Assembly: GCF_003014755.1 (NCBI RefSeq)
Contig: NZ_PYAW01000001.1
Span: 744,001 to 808,000 of the forward strand
Source of the DNA: Chitinophaga niastensis
GTDB lineage: Bacteria > Bacteroidota > Bacteroidia > Chitinophagales > Chitinophagaceae
Length of the DNA: 64,000 nucleotides
Direction of reading: 5' to 3'
Position numbers and translations under genes: made by a program
Notes under the pieces: model-generated
What the model saw: the letters and a program-made list of their open reading frames with translations, nothing else
Told to the model about the DNA's origin: nothing
Databases searched by the model: none
Shown: in pieces, positions 1-10,000 of the stretch
Layout of the letters: each line of letters starts with the position of its first letter
Position numbering within the stretch: the first letter of the stretch is position 1

Positions 1-3000
1 CGGGACACACTACCCATAGTAAATGGCTCCATGATGGCCATGTTCAGGTTGTTGATATTCACATGGGCGTTAATGGTGCTGTCATAGGTGCCATCTACTT
101 TTATGTCGTTATCATTACCGGTCAGTGCTGCCGTTAGCTTGTATTGATCCGGGCCATTGTTTTCCACATTAGCTTCCAGCGTTCCAAAGCGTGCATTCTT
201 CACCGTTAGACTATCCACATTCAGTTTAGCGTGTATCAGGGGAGATTTGTTCCAGTTGTATACAGTTGCTTCCGCATTCAGCGTACCGCTAGCCAGCAAT
301 GTATCTGTAGCCAGCAGCCCGGTGATGGTGGATAGCTGGAAATTGGCAATATTGGCTTGTAACGCCGGAACCGCACCAGTATCGGCTTTGGTGGATACCT
401 GTATGGATTGATTTCCCTGTGATAATTTAATATTAGCGGTATCCGGCGCGCCGTTTTTGATACGCAGGATATTATTTTCTGCTACAGTCCATTCCTGCTT
501 GTTCAGCAGCAGTCCTGGCTTGAGAGATAACTGCATGACGTTATCTGCGAGGAAAGTGACTATACCACCCATCTTATATTTAGGTTGCCTTTTCACATCA
601 TCCAGTTGGAGATTGAAGTTGACCGCACCTGTATTGGCATGTGCAGTAAGGAAAGTATGGTACAGCGGGAAGCTGGGATGTTGCATGCGTGCCAGTGAAA
701 CATATACCTGCATGGAGGTATCCATGATGTGGGCTGATAGCTGTACACTATCTATCTGTAAAGAATCGTAATTGAGTTTAGGAACGGCTGCGTTTACAAT
801 AAGCAGACTGCTATCACTATTCAGGCGACCATTAATTATTAACGGCTGGTCCATCTGTAATGTGGGCAAGAGTGGTTTCAGGCTGTGCGGCCATACCAAA
901 GAGCCATACCATTGTAGTTGTTGCCCTCCCGGTATTTTTACGATGCGGCCGGAATCTGCCGGCATCAATGGCTTTGTGATAATTTGAGAGAAAGCAGTAC
1001 CAACTTTTGTATAATCGATATGCCCATTGGCAGTAATTAAGCCAAATGGACTTTTTAATGTGAGGTATTGCTGATCGTTATACTGTGCCAGCAGAGAGAT
1101 GCTGTCCAGTGGAAATATATCTCCTTTGGTAGCAATTTGCCAGTCGGTTAAGAATGCTGTGCCTTCTATCCGTTGTGGCTCAATGCTATTGAAATCTGCA
1201 GCCAGATTACCTTTTAGCGTTAATGGTTTGGTGTACCAGTGGGTAGCATATAGATCTGCTTTTGTAAATGCCATATTTACTTTAAGCGCCTGAATAGTGG
1301 TATCTACCAGTTGGCCACTGAGGTCAAAAGTTGTGATGATGCTGCTATCTGCACTTTCTCCCTGTGCTTCAAACAGCCCTTTATTAATAACAGCTTTTAC
1401 ATTTACATCCTGGTACGTATAGGCGTTATAGGTAGCCTCGTTTAACTGAAGCGTTGCCCTGGCTATCATTTGTTTTAACGTATAGCCCTGACCGGTAGCG
1501 CTCAATTGTCCGGACATCCAGCCATAGGTAGTATCATACAACATGATACCGGGATTTGCGCGGAAGTAAGGTATACTCACCGTATAGCTGCTATGGATAC
1601 TATCAGTGATATTGGTTAGCTGGGTATTAATGGTGGCATTAGCATAATCACTTTTCAGCTGTAGCTGTGTGAGCATGTTTTTTATACCACCTTTGAACAT
1701 GCCGGTAATGATCATGTGGGGCGGTATCCGGGGAGTATCAGGGAGGGAGCCGGGAGAGAGCCAGGACCGGATTGGTTTGTTGCCGGACTCTATGAACAGG
1801 TTGGGTAAGTCTGCGTTGAGATGATCTACATCGGTAACATGTGTTATTTGTCCGTTTGTTGTTTTTATCAGGTTGCCTTCATGATCATTGATGTAGAGCT
1901 CTTTTATATTTAGTTCACCGAGGCTTCCTTTTAGTATAGCCGCCAGCGTTAGTTCCTTTTTCCATAGTGGTGCAAAATATTTATTCTTGCGGGCAGCGGG
2001 AACAAAGGGGAGCCATTCACCAAGGGCGATGTGCACGGAATCGAGGTTGGCATCCAGCCCCAGCTGATCCAGCTTATCTGAAACGCCGGACCAGGAAGGC
2101 GCGGTGATGGTTATTTGTTTTCGCAGGATACTTTTATTAGTCTGGAGCAGGAAATTTTTAAGTGCCAGGGTATGAGGTGTAAAGAGCACATCCATATTGG
2201 CTTTACGAATAGCAAACCCTGACCAGTCTTGCGCTGTAAGTGATTGCATCTCTACAATGATGCTATCCGGTTTATACTTAATGTTTTTGATTTTGCTGGA
2301 AAGGTGTGTGATTAGCAGGTGATTGTAATCCGGGTCTGGTCCGGCCGCTTTGGGAGCGGGTCCGCCGTTATCATAGCGGACGGCCAGGCGGTCCAGGTTT
2401 ACCTGTGTAGCAAACAGCTGCCAGGTATTGGGGGTAGTGTCTAAGGGCGCCGGCGTTGAATCTTTTCCTGGTAACATCGCCAGCATACCATTGGAATTAC
2501 TGATGGTGAGGTCGCCTATCTGGATACGGGTAGAATCCTGATCGATGTTGCTGTTACGCAACAGGAGGTCGCCAATCTGCCAGGCAGTACTAATACCGAT
2601 GCCATCATTTGAGTAAAGGAAACTACTATTTTTGATCTGCAATTTCTTCAGCAGCAAATGAAACGTAGTACTATTGGTATCTACAGGAGGCGGTGGTGGC
2701 GCCGCTCCTGTTGTTGCCGGGGCAATATATTTTTGCCGGAAGAAGCCTTTCAGGCCATCTAACTGAATCCCTCTGAAAGCGTAAATACCATCATCTATCA
2801 ATAAATCATCCGGATTTACATGAAGATTATCCCAGGTGACTACTGCGCTCATACCACCGGGAACATCGATATAGCTGACTTTTGTTTTATGTAACAAAAT
2901 ATCTTTTATCCGATACTGAAGTGTTGTACCTGTTGCCGGGGCAATGGTATCGGGCGTCGTTTTTTTACTGCTGAACGCATCTGCAATAAACTGGTAGTTG

Positions 3001-3398
3001 AAGGCACTATCTCCTTCGTGCCGGTAGACATTTACGATCAGGGTATCCCATTCCAGTTTATCTATTCTTAATTCGTTATTAAAAAATGATAAGAGGTTGT
3101 AATGTACTTTTAGTGCACCGGTATAGAGTAGTGCCTGATTGGAAGTATCGGCCACATATACATTGCGGAGTTCCAGGTATTGCCATCCGCGTGCGCGCAG
3201 ATAACCGATCTTTACTTTTGTATGTAATTTTTGTTGCAGATAAAGTTCGCCTTGTTCCCGCAAATAATTCTGGACACCATTCAGTTGTAATAATAATACA
3301 GCCATTACGGGCAAAAGAAGCACCGCAACAATAATCCATATAAGCCATCGCCACCAGGGGCGGCCGTGTTTTTCTCCGGTTTCTGCTGGTTCTGTCAC
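1..3398 (-). CDS. AsmA/TamB-family envelope protein, 3' end outside window
   Basis: The reading frame is open for 1132 codons and leaves the window at base 1, so the C-terminus is missing. It begins with a short cytoplasmic segment (TEPAETGEKHGRPWWRW) followed by one strongly hydrophobic segment at about residues 16-40, then a long polar beta-rich region with repeated 'LDGLKGF..' and 'I.NLNMAIMEPFTMGSVS'-like stretches. A single N-terminal anchor plus a very long repetitive beta-helical periplasmic part is the architecture of AsmA-like/TamB proteins, which bridge inner and outer membrane and are implicated in phospholipid transport or outer-membrane protein assembly. The start is GTG at 3398, because two stop codons (TAG, TAA) lie in frame just upstream. 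A downstream ATG (V-M-A-V) would cut the anchor. No translocation partner (TamA/BamA) is visible. Family placement is by overall architecture and the end-of-window motif, so it is confident at superfamily level only. Confidence 0.8.
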   Translation of the reverse strand, partial: MTEPAETGEKHGRPWWRWLIWIIVAVLLLPVMAVLLLQLNGVQNYLREQGELYLQQKLHTKVKIGYLRARGWQYLELRNVYVADTSNQALLYTGALKVHYNLLSFFNNELRIDKLEWDTLIVNVYRHEGDSAFNYQFIADAFSSKKTTPDTIAPATGTTLQYRIKDILLHKTKVSYIDVPGGMSAVVTWDNLHVNPDDLLIDDGIYAFRGIQLDGLKGFFRQKYIAPATTGAAPPPPPVDTNSTTFHLLLKKLQIKNSSFLYSNDGIGISTAWQIGDLLLRNSNIDQDSTRIQIGDLTISNSNGMLAMLPGKDSTPAPLDTTPNTWQLFATQVNLDRLAVRYDNGGPAPKAAGPDPDYNHLLITHLSSKIKNIKYKPDSIIVEMQSLTAQDWSGFAIRKANMDVLFTPHTLALKNFLLQTNKSILRKQITITAPSWSGVSDKLDQLGLDANLDSVHIALGEWLPFVPAARKNKYFAPLWKKELTLAAILKGSLGELNIKELYINDHEGNLIKTTNGQITHVTDVDHLNADLPNLFIESGNKPIRSWLSPGSLPDTPRIPPHMIITGMFKGGIKNMLTQLQLKSDYANATINTQLTNITDSIHSSYTVSIPYFRANPGIMLYDTTYGWMSGQLSATGQGYTLKQMIARATLQLNEATYNAYTYQDVNVKAVINKGLFEAQGESADSSIITTFDLSGQLVDTTIQALKVNMAFTKADLYATHWYTKPLTLKGNLAADFNSIEPQRIEGTAFLTDWQIATKGDIFPLDSISLLAQYNDQQYLTLKSPFGLITANGHIDYTKVGTAFSQIITKPLMPADSGRIVKIPGGQQLQWYGSLVWPHSLKPLLPTLQMDQPLIINGRLNSDSSLLIVNAAVPKLNYDSLQIDSVQLSAHIMDTSMQVYVSLARMQHPSFPLYHTFLTAHANTGAVNFNLQLDDVKRQPKYKMGGIVTFLADNVMQLSLKPGLLLNKQEWTVAENNILRIKNGAPDTANIKLSQGNQSIQVSTKADTGAVPALQANIANFQLSTITGLLATDTLLASGTLNAEATVYNWNKSPLIHAKLNVDSLTVKNARFGTLEANVENNGPDQYKLTAALTGNDNDIKVDGTYDSTINAHVNINNLNMAIMEPFTMGSVS

Positions 3399-3663
3399 TA
3401 TGATTTCTTACTATAGTAAATTACTGATATATAAACGTAAAAGCACGTTTATGGTTTACTTTACCGAAAGGATTGTGTTACCGGTGCGCTTGCTCAGGCG
3501 TATAACAAAATCCATACCTGGTGGTACAGAGGAATAATAGGTATTGCAAGGATACATTAAATACGGTAACGGACACACTATTTTTTGGGTGCCGGGAGAA
3601 AAACGGGGAGCGTAAAATAAGGTGGACGCGGGAGGAAATGGGGTGAAAATGAATGATTATTGT

Positions 3664-4509
3664 TTATACTTCGGGATCATCCACCCCTTGTTTTAACGCG
3701 TTTTTATCTTCTTTCTTAATTCTTTGTTTTACTTTATCCACATCTTCAGCTGGCGGTAAGGTTTCCGGTTTTACACCTCTTTCTATCAGAATTTTTCTAA
3801 CAGCAGCATTGTTATCTACATGTTCTTCTGAGATATGGGTTTCGCCTTCCAGGTTTTTTTCTACTACATTATGACTGGTAAGTTCGGTCGCGAAATCTTT
3901 TGCCTTTATTGTTAATGTTGGCAGGAAATCAGCCAACGGTCTGCCATTCGGCACCTGCAATTTTTTCTTCATGTCCCGGGTATTAAAGCCTCCGAATAGG
4001 GCCTGATCACCCTTTGAGCGAATATTGGCAAAGCCCTTTTCATCTACACCTCTTTCATAGATAATACCAGATAAGGTTTTTTCGGATCTAGATAATTTTT
4101 CCCGGGCATTTACGCGGGCAATATCCAGTAATCTTTTTTCGATGATTTCCTGTTTGCGTGTTTGAACTGCGAAATAGGTTTGTGCGAAAGCAATGGGTGC
4201 TTTTTGTGCATCGCCACTTTGTGCAATAAGATAGCAGGCATAACGAGTCAATGCAAGATCTTGTAGTTCTCTTTTAGCATCACTACCAACATCAACCATT
4301 TTGCTGACATCAGCAAAATGGTCTGAAACGGCCAGCCCGCTTGTTTCACAGGAAATCTTTGCTTTTTCAATAACCTTTGAAAAATTTCTCCATTGTGTGT
4401 AGCCGAGAATTACTTGCAGTTCCCTGGCGCTCCAGCATTCAATGTTTTGGTGTACATAACAGGCCTGTTCAAATTGTTCAAACAGCGCTTCAATTAATTC
4501 CTTTTTCAT
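3664..4509 (-). CDS. dinD: DNA damage-inducible protein D (DinD) homologue
   Basis: This 281-aa soluble protein matches the DinD family: an N-terminal BRO/KilA-like part (WSARELQVILGYTQWRNF, residues about 26-43), a central 'TRYACYLIAQSGDAQK' block, the 'FAVQTRKQEI' segment and the C-terminal 'LFGGFNTRDMKKKL..PNGRPLADFLP' region. In Escherichia coli dinD belongs to the SOS regulon and affects RecA filament disassembly; that role is from the family, not the sequence here. The gene stands alone, with 265 bp of gene-free DNA separating it from the TamB-like gene downstream. A LexA-type operator could not be identified upstream of 4509. BRO-N/KilA-type proteins are often spread by phages, so horizontal acquisition is possible, but base composition does not stand out by eye. 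Confidence 0.88.
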   Translation of the reverse strand: MKKELIEALFEQFEQACYVHQNIECWSARELQVILGYTQWRNFSKVIEKAKISCETSGLAVSDHFADVSKMVDVGSDAKRELQDLALTRYACYLIAQSGDAQKAPIAFAQTYFAVQTRKQEIIEKRLLDIARVNAREKLSRSEKTLSGIIYERGVDEKGFANIRSKGDQALFGGFNTRDMKKKLQVPNGRPLADFLPTLTIKAKDFATELTSHNVVEKNLEGETHISEEHVDNNAAVRKILIERGVKPETLPPAEDVDKVKQRIKKEDKNALKQGVDDPEV

Positions 4510-4620
4510 GAAAAGAGGATTTAAAATTTATCTCACAAAATTGTGAAGCGCGAATATAAAGGTGGGTAAAAGGTAATTGGTTAACTACATCTTAATAGTC
4601 TCATATTGATCAATATTCAT

Positions 4621-5244
4621 TTACTTCAATGTTGGTTTATTCCTTTGATTAAACCGGTATATATAATACTCCAGTTGATCTTTCTTTTCTTTATCTACTC
4701 TGAATTCATCCAGCAGTGAACTATCCTGGGGCAGGATATATTTTTTAAGATTGTAGGCAGATAATTCCAGTATCTGTCCGGTAACGATATTGACGACTTT
4801 TTTGAGTTGAACAGGAGTATTGATGCTGTTGACCGTCATGTCGGCCTGGTTAACGATGCCACGTGAGGGTTGCATAACATGCAGTTCATACATGCAGTAG
4901 TAGCCGAGTTCCTGTATTTTGTTCAGGCCATTGTCTTTGATATAAATATACTGACCATCGCAGAAGCCCCAGTAGTTTTTTATTTTATGCTCCTGCCCTC
5001 CTGCATCGCGGATGACGAGCTCGTTTCTGCTGGCAAGGAGATAGATCTGTGCGGCTGCGCTGCGGTTTTTGATAATCAGGTCACCTTCTTCCGAAGGGCT
5101 GTTAGTTTGAAATTCTTCAAAGGATTTATACAATCCTTTTTTCAGCGTCCGCGCATTGGTGATCAGGTCTGCCTGGTTCCTGTTCTGCGCTATAACGGGT
5201 ATGGCCATCATAAGAAAGCTCCAAAAACACAACAGTTGTTTCAT
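4621..5244 (-). CDS. Secreted hypothetical protein, 207 aa
   Basis: An N-terminal signal peptide is clear (MKQLLCFWSFLMMAIPVIAQ, cleavage after the Ala-Gln). The rest is a soluble domain with the 'KKGLYKSFEEFQTNSP' opening and an 'NYWGFCDGQYIYIKDN' stretch that recur in uncharacterised exported proteins of Chitinophagaceae/Sphingobacteriia. I do not know its function. The start is taken as ATG 5244 rather than 5253 because an exact -7 promoter box (TACTTTTG) lies at 5251-5258, and a start at 5253 would fall inside that box. The transcript would then begin within about 6 nt of the ATG. The gene is monocistronic, 111 bp upstream of dinD on the same strand. Confidence 0.72.
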   Translation of the reverse strand: MKQLLCFWSFLMMAIPVIAQNRNQADLITNARTLKKGLYKSFEEFQTNSPSEEGDLIIKNRSAAAQIYLLASRNELVIRDAGGQEHKIKNYWGFCDGQYIYIKDNGLNKIQELGYYCMYELHVMQPSRGIVNQADMTVNSINTPVQLKKVVNIVTGQILELSAYNLKKYILPQDSSLLDEFRVDKEKKDQLEYYIYRFNQRNKPTLK

Positions 5245-5250
5245 AAGGAA

Positions 5251-5258
5251 CAAAAGTA
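5251..5258 (-). promoter_or_regulatory. Bacteroidota -7 box for the 4621-5244 gene
   Basis: The minus strand reads TACTTTTG, an exact TAnnTTTG match, 6 nt before the ATG. No good -33 TTTG was found. It implies a leaderless or near-leaderless mRNA. Confidence 0.55.
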
Positions 5259-5374
5259 TCTGGTTTTAGGGGTGGTGGCAGGTGGAAATAGCTGAATGGG
5301 GGCTTTGTTTCTACTGATGTTGGATTTATGTCTTTAAATGCTGTCAGCATCACAGGAGAATTTAAAAAAATATA

Positions 5375-5394
5375 GGCCGGGTAAAAACCCGGCC
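5375..5394 (-). terminator. Rho-independent terminator of gltBD
   Basis: An 8-bp GC-rich perfect stem (GGCCGGGT/ACCCGGCC) with a 4-nt loop lies 64 nt past the gltD stop. On the minus strand it is followed by TATATTTTTTT. Confidence 0.8.
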
Positions 5395-5458
5395 CGGCTG
5401 AAGGTTACAACAAAATCTAAACCTGCTTATGAGAAAAATTTTGATTAGTACAATTTAC

Positions 5459-6934
5459 TTATAATGCCATTGCCTGAAGTGAATGGTCTTTACTTTCCAG
5501 TTGGGAGCTGCCCATCAGGAATTCGTCCACTTTTCTTGCACACTCACGACCTTCGCTTATTGCCCACACCACCAGTGATTGTCCGCGGCGCATATCGCCG
5601 GCAGTAAACACTTTAGGAATGGAAGTGAGGTAATCTTTTTCTGTCGCTTTTACATTGCCACGTTCATCTTTTTCTACTTCCAGCTGATCGAGTAATCCGG
5701 TATGTTGCGGATGTACAAAGCCCATAGCCAATAAAGCCAGTTCGCAGGGTACATCTCTTTCAGATCCGGGTACTTCGGTGAACTTTGCCGGTCTGCCATC
5801 TGCGCTGGCTGACCATTGCAGGTCTACCAGGCGCAATGCTTTCAGGTGGCCGTTATCATCGCCGATAAAGGCTTTGGTAGCAATTGCCCACTGACGGTCA
5901 GCTCCTTCTTCGTGAGAAGAAGATGTTTTTAATACCATCGGATAAGTAGGCCATGGCATATATGATGTACGTTCACCCGGAGGCTTAGGCAACAGTTCCA
6001 GTTGTGTGATGCTCACTGCACCATGACGGTTGCTGGTGCCCACACAGTCGGAGCCGGTGTCTCCACCACCTATTACCACTACATTTTTGCCGGAAGCCAG
6101 TATATCGCTGCCTTCTACTGCAATATTGCTTACTCTCTTATTTTGCTGTTTCAGGAAATCCATCGCGTAGTGCACACCTTTCAGCTCACGACCAAGAATA
6201 GTCAGGTCGCGTGGAATGGTAGAACCGCCGGCCAGTACGATAGCGTTGTATTCTCTCAACAGATCATTAGTACTAACGTTCACACCTACGTTTGCATTGC
6301 ATTGAAACACCACTCCTTCTTCTTCCATCAGTTTCACGCGACGGTCAATGATCCATTTTTCCAATTTGAAATCAGGGATGCCATAGCGTAAAAGCCCACC
6401 TGGTGCGTCATCGCGTTCAAATACGGTTACAGTATGTCCGGCGTAATTCAGTTGTGCTGCTGCTGCCAGCCCAGCCGGGCCGGAGCCTATCACTGCTACT
6501 TTTTTTCCGGTGCGCATACGTGGTGCTTTGGCCTGTACCAGGCCTTTATCAAAAGCAACCTCTATGATATGTTTTTCTATTTCTTCAATAGCTACCGGCG
6601 GTTGATTGATACCCAATACACAAGCGCTTTCGCAGGGTGCCGGGCAAATACGTCCGGTGAACTCCGGGAAGTTATTGGTAGCGGTAAGAATATCATATGC
6701 ATCTTGCCAATCCTGGCGGTATACAGCGTCGTTAAATTCCGGTATCACGTTGCCGAGCGGGCATCCGCTGTGGCAAAAAGGCACACCACAATTCATACAG
6801 CGTGCTGCCTGTTGATTCAGTTTGTTATCAGGGAAGCGTTCTACAAACTCATTGTAATGGCTTACCCTTTCCCGGGGATCCGCTTTCCCGGGCAACTCGC
6901 GTGTAAATTCCAGGAATCCTGTAGGTTTACCCAT
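5459..6934 (-). CDS. gltD: Glutamate synthase (NADPH) small subunit
   Basis: This 491-aa subunit passes electrons from NAD(P)H through FAD and two [4Fe-4S] clusters to GltB for glutamate synthesis from glutamine and 2-oxoglutarate. The N-terminal cysteine-rich domain is intact ([14 protein letters not shown] and [14 protein letters not shown]), followed by the FAD-binding [13 protein letters not shown] motif and the second nucleotide-binding GGGDTGSDC motif. The C-terminus carries '[18 protein letters not shown]'. The start is ATG 6934 ([10 protein letters not shown]), the family's usual N-terminus; a GGAGG lies 6 nt upstream, an unusually good Shine-Dalgarno for this phylum. An upstream in-frame ATG at 6964 would add ten atypical residues. 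It follows gltB by 66 nt on the same strand and shares its transcript. Confidence 0.97.
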   Translation of the reverse strand: MGKPTGFLEFTRELPGKADPRERVSHYNEFVERFPDNKLNQQAARCMNCGVPFCHSGCPLGNVIPEFNDAVYRQDWQDAYDILTATNNFPEFTGRICPAPCESACVLGINQPPVAIEEIEKHIIEVAFDKGLVQAKAPRMRTGKKVAVIGSGPAGLAAAAQLNYAGHTVTVFERDDAPGGLLRYGIPDFKLEKWIIDRRVKLMEEEGVVFQCNANVGVNVSTNDLLREYNAIVLAGGSTIPRDLTILGRELKGVHYAMDFLKQQNKRVSNIAVEGSDILASGKNVVVIGGGDTGSDCVGTSNRHGAVSITQLELLPKPPGERTSYMPWPTYPMVLKTSSSHEEGADRQWAIATKAFIGDDNGHLKALRLVDLQWSASADGRPAKFTEVPGSERDVPCELALLAMGFVHPQHTGLLDQLEVEKDERGNVKATEKDYLTSIPKVFTAGDMRRGQSLVVWAISEGRECARKVDEFLMGSSQLESKDHSLQAMAL

Positions 6935-7000
6935 AATTTTCCTCCACAAGTCCCTTACCTGCAAGGGATATTTTGATGATGAATGTTAATTGTTTGTTCC

Positions 7001-10000
7001 TTAGCGACCTACTTTTTGTCCCAGCACTTTTCCTGATTTCAGCACAGCCTTGTATTCTTTCGGGAATACCTTCACAAAGTGGCGTAGCTGATTTTCCCAG
7101 TCTTTCAGGATAAACTTAGCCACTGTACTGTTCGTATAGGCGTGATGTTTAGTAATCAGATCCTGCAGCATTGTTACATCTTCCTGATCCAGCGGGTCCA
7201 GGTCAATCATATCTCTGTTACAGTGATTAGCGAAGGACCCCTTCACATCATATACATAAGCAATACCACCGCTCATGCCTGCACCGAAGTTGCGACCGGT
7301 TTCACCCAGGATCACCGCTTTACCATTGGTCATGTATTCGCAACCGTGATCGCCCACTCCTTCTACTACCACAGTAGCGCCGGAGTTACGTACGCAGAAG
7401 CGTTCGCCGGCTTTCCCGCGGATGTAGGCTTCTCCGGATGTTGCACCATAGAAGCAAACGTTGCCCGCAATAATATTTTCTTCCGCCTTAAATCCTGCTT
7501 CACCCTGTGGGTACAGTATCAGCTTGGAACCAGATAATCCTTTACCAAAATAATCATTTGCTTCTCCTTCCAGTTCCAGCGTTAATCCTTTAGTTGTAAA
7601 GGCGCCGAAGCTTTGACCGGCAGAACCGATGAATTTGAAGTGCAGTGTATCTTCCGGCAACCCTTCGCTCTTGTAGCGTTTGGATATTTCGTTGGACAAG
7701 ATAGTACCGATAGTACGATCTGTATTCTTAACCGGGAATTGCTGATACACCCTGGTCTTCTTTTCCAGCGCAGGCTGTGCTGCTTTAAGCAGTTGCCAGT
7801 CTATCACTTCACTGATGCCATGATCCTGTTCTTCCTGTTTGTACAGGCCGGTTTCAGCGGCAGCAGCTTCTTTATATAATATTGGTGACAGATCAATTTT
7901 TTGTGTTTTCCAGTTGCTGATATTCTCACGCACCTGCAAACATTCTACTTGTCCCACCATTTCATTGATAGTACGGAAGCCCAGGTCTGCCATGATTTCG
8001 CGGAGTTCTTCCACCAGGTAGGTGAACAGATTTACCACGTGTTGCGGATCACCGGTAAAGCGTTTGCGCAAATCAGCATCCTGTGTGGCTACGCCTACGG
8101 GGCACGTGTTTACATGGCATTTACGCATCATGATACAACCTTCTACCACCAGTGCAGCAGTTGCCACACCCCATTCCTCTGCACCTAACAAAGTGGCAAT
8201 GGCAATGTCACGGCCGGTTTTCAGCTGACCATCTGTTTGTACTACTACCCTGCTACGGAGTTTGTTTTTTACGAGTGTCTGGTGTGTTTCTGCCAAACCG
8301 AGTTCCCATGGGAGTCCTGCGTGTTTGATAGAACTTACGGGAGATGCACCGGTACCGCCATCATGACCAGAAACCAGTATCACATCGGCATGTGCTTTGG
8401 CCACACCGGCTGCGATAGTACCCACACCTGCTTTGGATACCAGCTTTACGCTGATACGTGCAGCGCGGTTGGCATTTTTCAGATCATAAATGAGCTGTGC
8501 CAGATCCTCAATAGAATATATATCATGGTGTGGTGGCGGAGAAATCAGGCCTACTCCGGGTGTGGAGTGTCTAACTTTTGCAATCCAGTCATCCACTTTA
8601 TGACCGGGCAGTTGTCCGCCCTCGCCGGGTTTAGCACCCTGCGCCATTTTAATTTGTAATTCGTCGGCATTGGTCAGGTAATAGCTGGTTACCCCGAAAC
8701 GGGCGCTGGCTACCTGTTTGATGGCAGAGCGCATAGAGTCGCCGTTTGGCAGTTGCTCATAACGCAGCTCATCTTCTCCACCCTCACCGGTATTGCTTTT
8801 TGCACCAATGCGGTTCATGGCAATGGCCAGTGTGGAGTGTGCCTCGTGAGAAATAGATCCAAAGCTCATTGCACCCGTAGCAAAACGTTTGAAGATGCTG
8901 CTGGCTGGCTCTACTTCATCTATTGAAATAGAAGTACGGTTACGCCTAAACGAAAACAGACTACGTAATGTGCAGGCTTTCTCGCTTTGTTCGTTTACCG
9001 CTTTTGAATATTTTTTGAAAGCGCTGTAATCACCCATGCGGGTAGATAACTGCAGATAGTGAATAGTAGTAGGATTAAAGAGATGGAATTCTCCTTTACG
9101 CTTCCACTGATACACGCCGCCTTCTGTTAAACGCTGTACAGGAGTTTCTTTACGACCGTAGCCCATCCAGTGTTTCGCCAGTGTTTCGCGTGCAATATCA
9201 TCAATGCCCAGGCCCTGAATGCGGGAAACGGCACCGGTGAAATATTTATCAACAGTTTGCTGATTGATACCCAGTATTTCAAAGATCTGTGCGCCCTGGT
9301 AAGATTGCAGGGTAGAGATGCCCATTTTTGAAAATACTTTCAACAGGCCATCGCAAATAGCTTTGATATAATTTTTCTTGAGTTTATCTACATCGAGTGC
9401 TGTATCCAGTTTGTTATTCAGCTTCATATCGCGGATAGTGCTGAGTGCCAGATATGGATTGATGGCAGTAACGCCAAAGCCCAACAGACAAGCGAAATGA
9501 TGCACTTCCCATACATCACCGGCTTCTACGATCAGTCCTACCTGTCCACGGTAACCCTTACGGATCAGATGGTGGTGTACAGCAGAAGCAACCAGTATAG
9601 AAGGAATAGCAGCGTGTTCAGAATCGATAGCACGGTCAGAGAGGATGATTACTTCAAAACCATCTTCTACTGCATCTACTGCGTAACGGCAAATGCGGGC
9701 CAGTCCTTTTTCCATGGAGCCGGGTTTACCGTCTGCCTTGAAATAGGTATGTAATGTTTTGGCCTGGAACAAACCGGTATCAATACTGCGTATTTTTTCC
9801 AGTTCGTGGTTGTTGAGAATCGGATGATGCAACGCTAAACCATGGCAGTGCAGCGGATCTTCATCCAGCAGGTTACCATTGTTACCGACAAAGGTCGCGA
9901 GCGACATTACCAGTCTTTCCCTGATAGGATCAATAGGAGGATTGGTTACCTGTGCAAATAATTGTTTGAAATAGTTGCAGAGATGTTGCGGCTGATTGCT

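Noticed and set aside
3437-3650. Minus-strand open frame between dinD and the TamB-like gene, ending MDFVIRLSKRTGNTILSVK
   Set aside because: No good start or promoter, and the proline-rich upstream part does not look coding; only the last 19 residues look protein-like.
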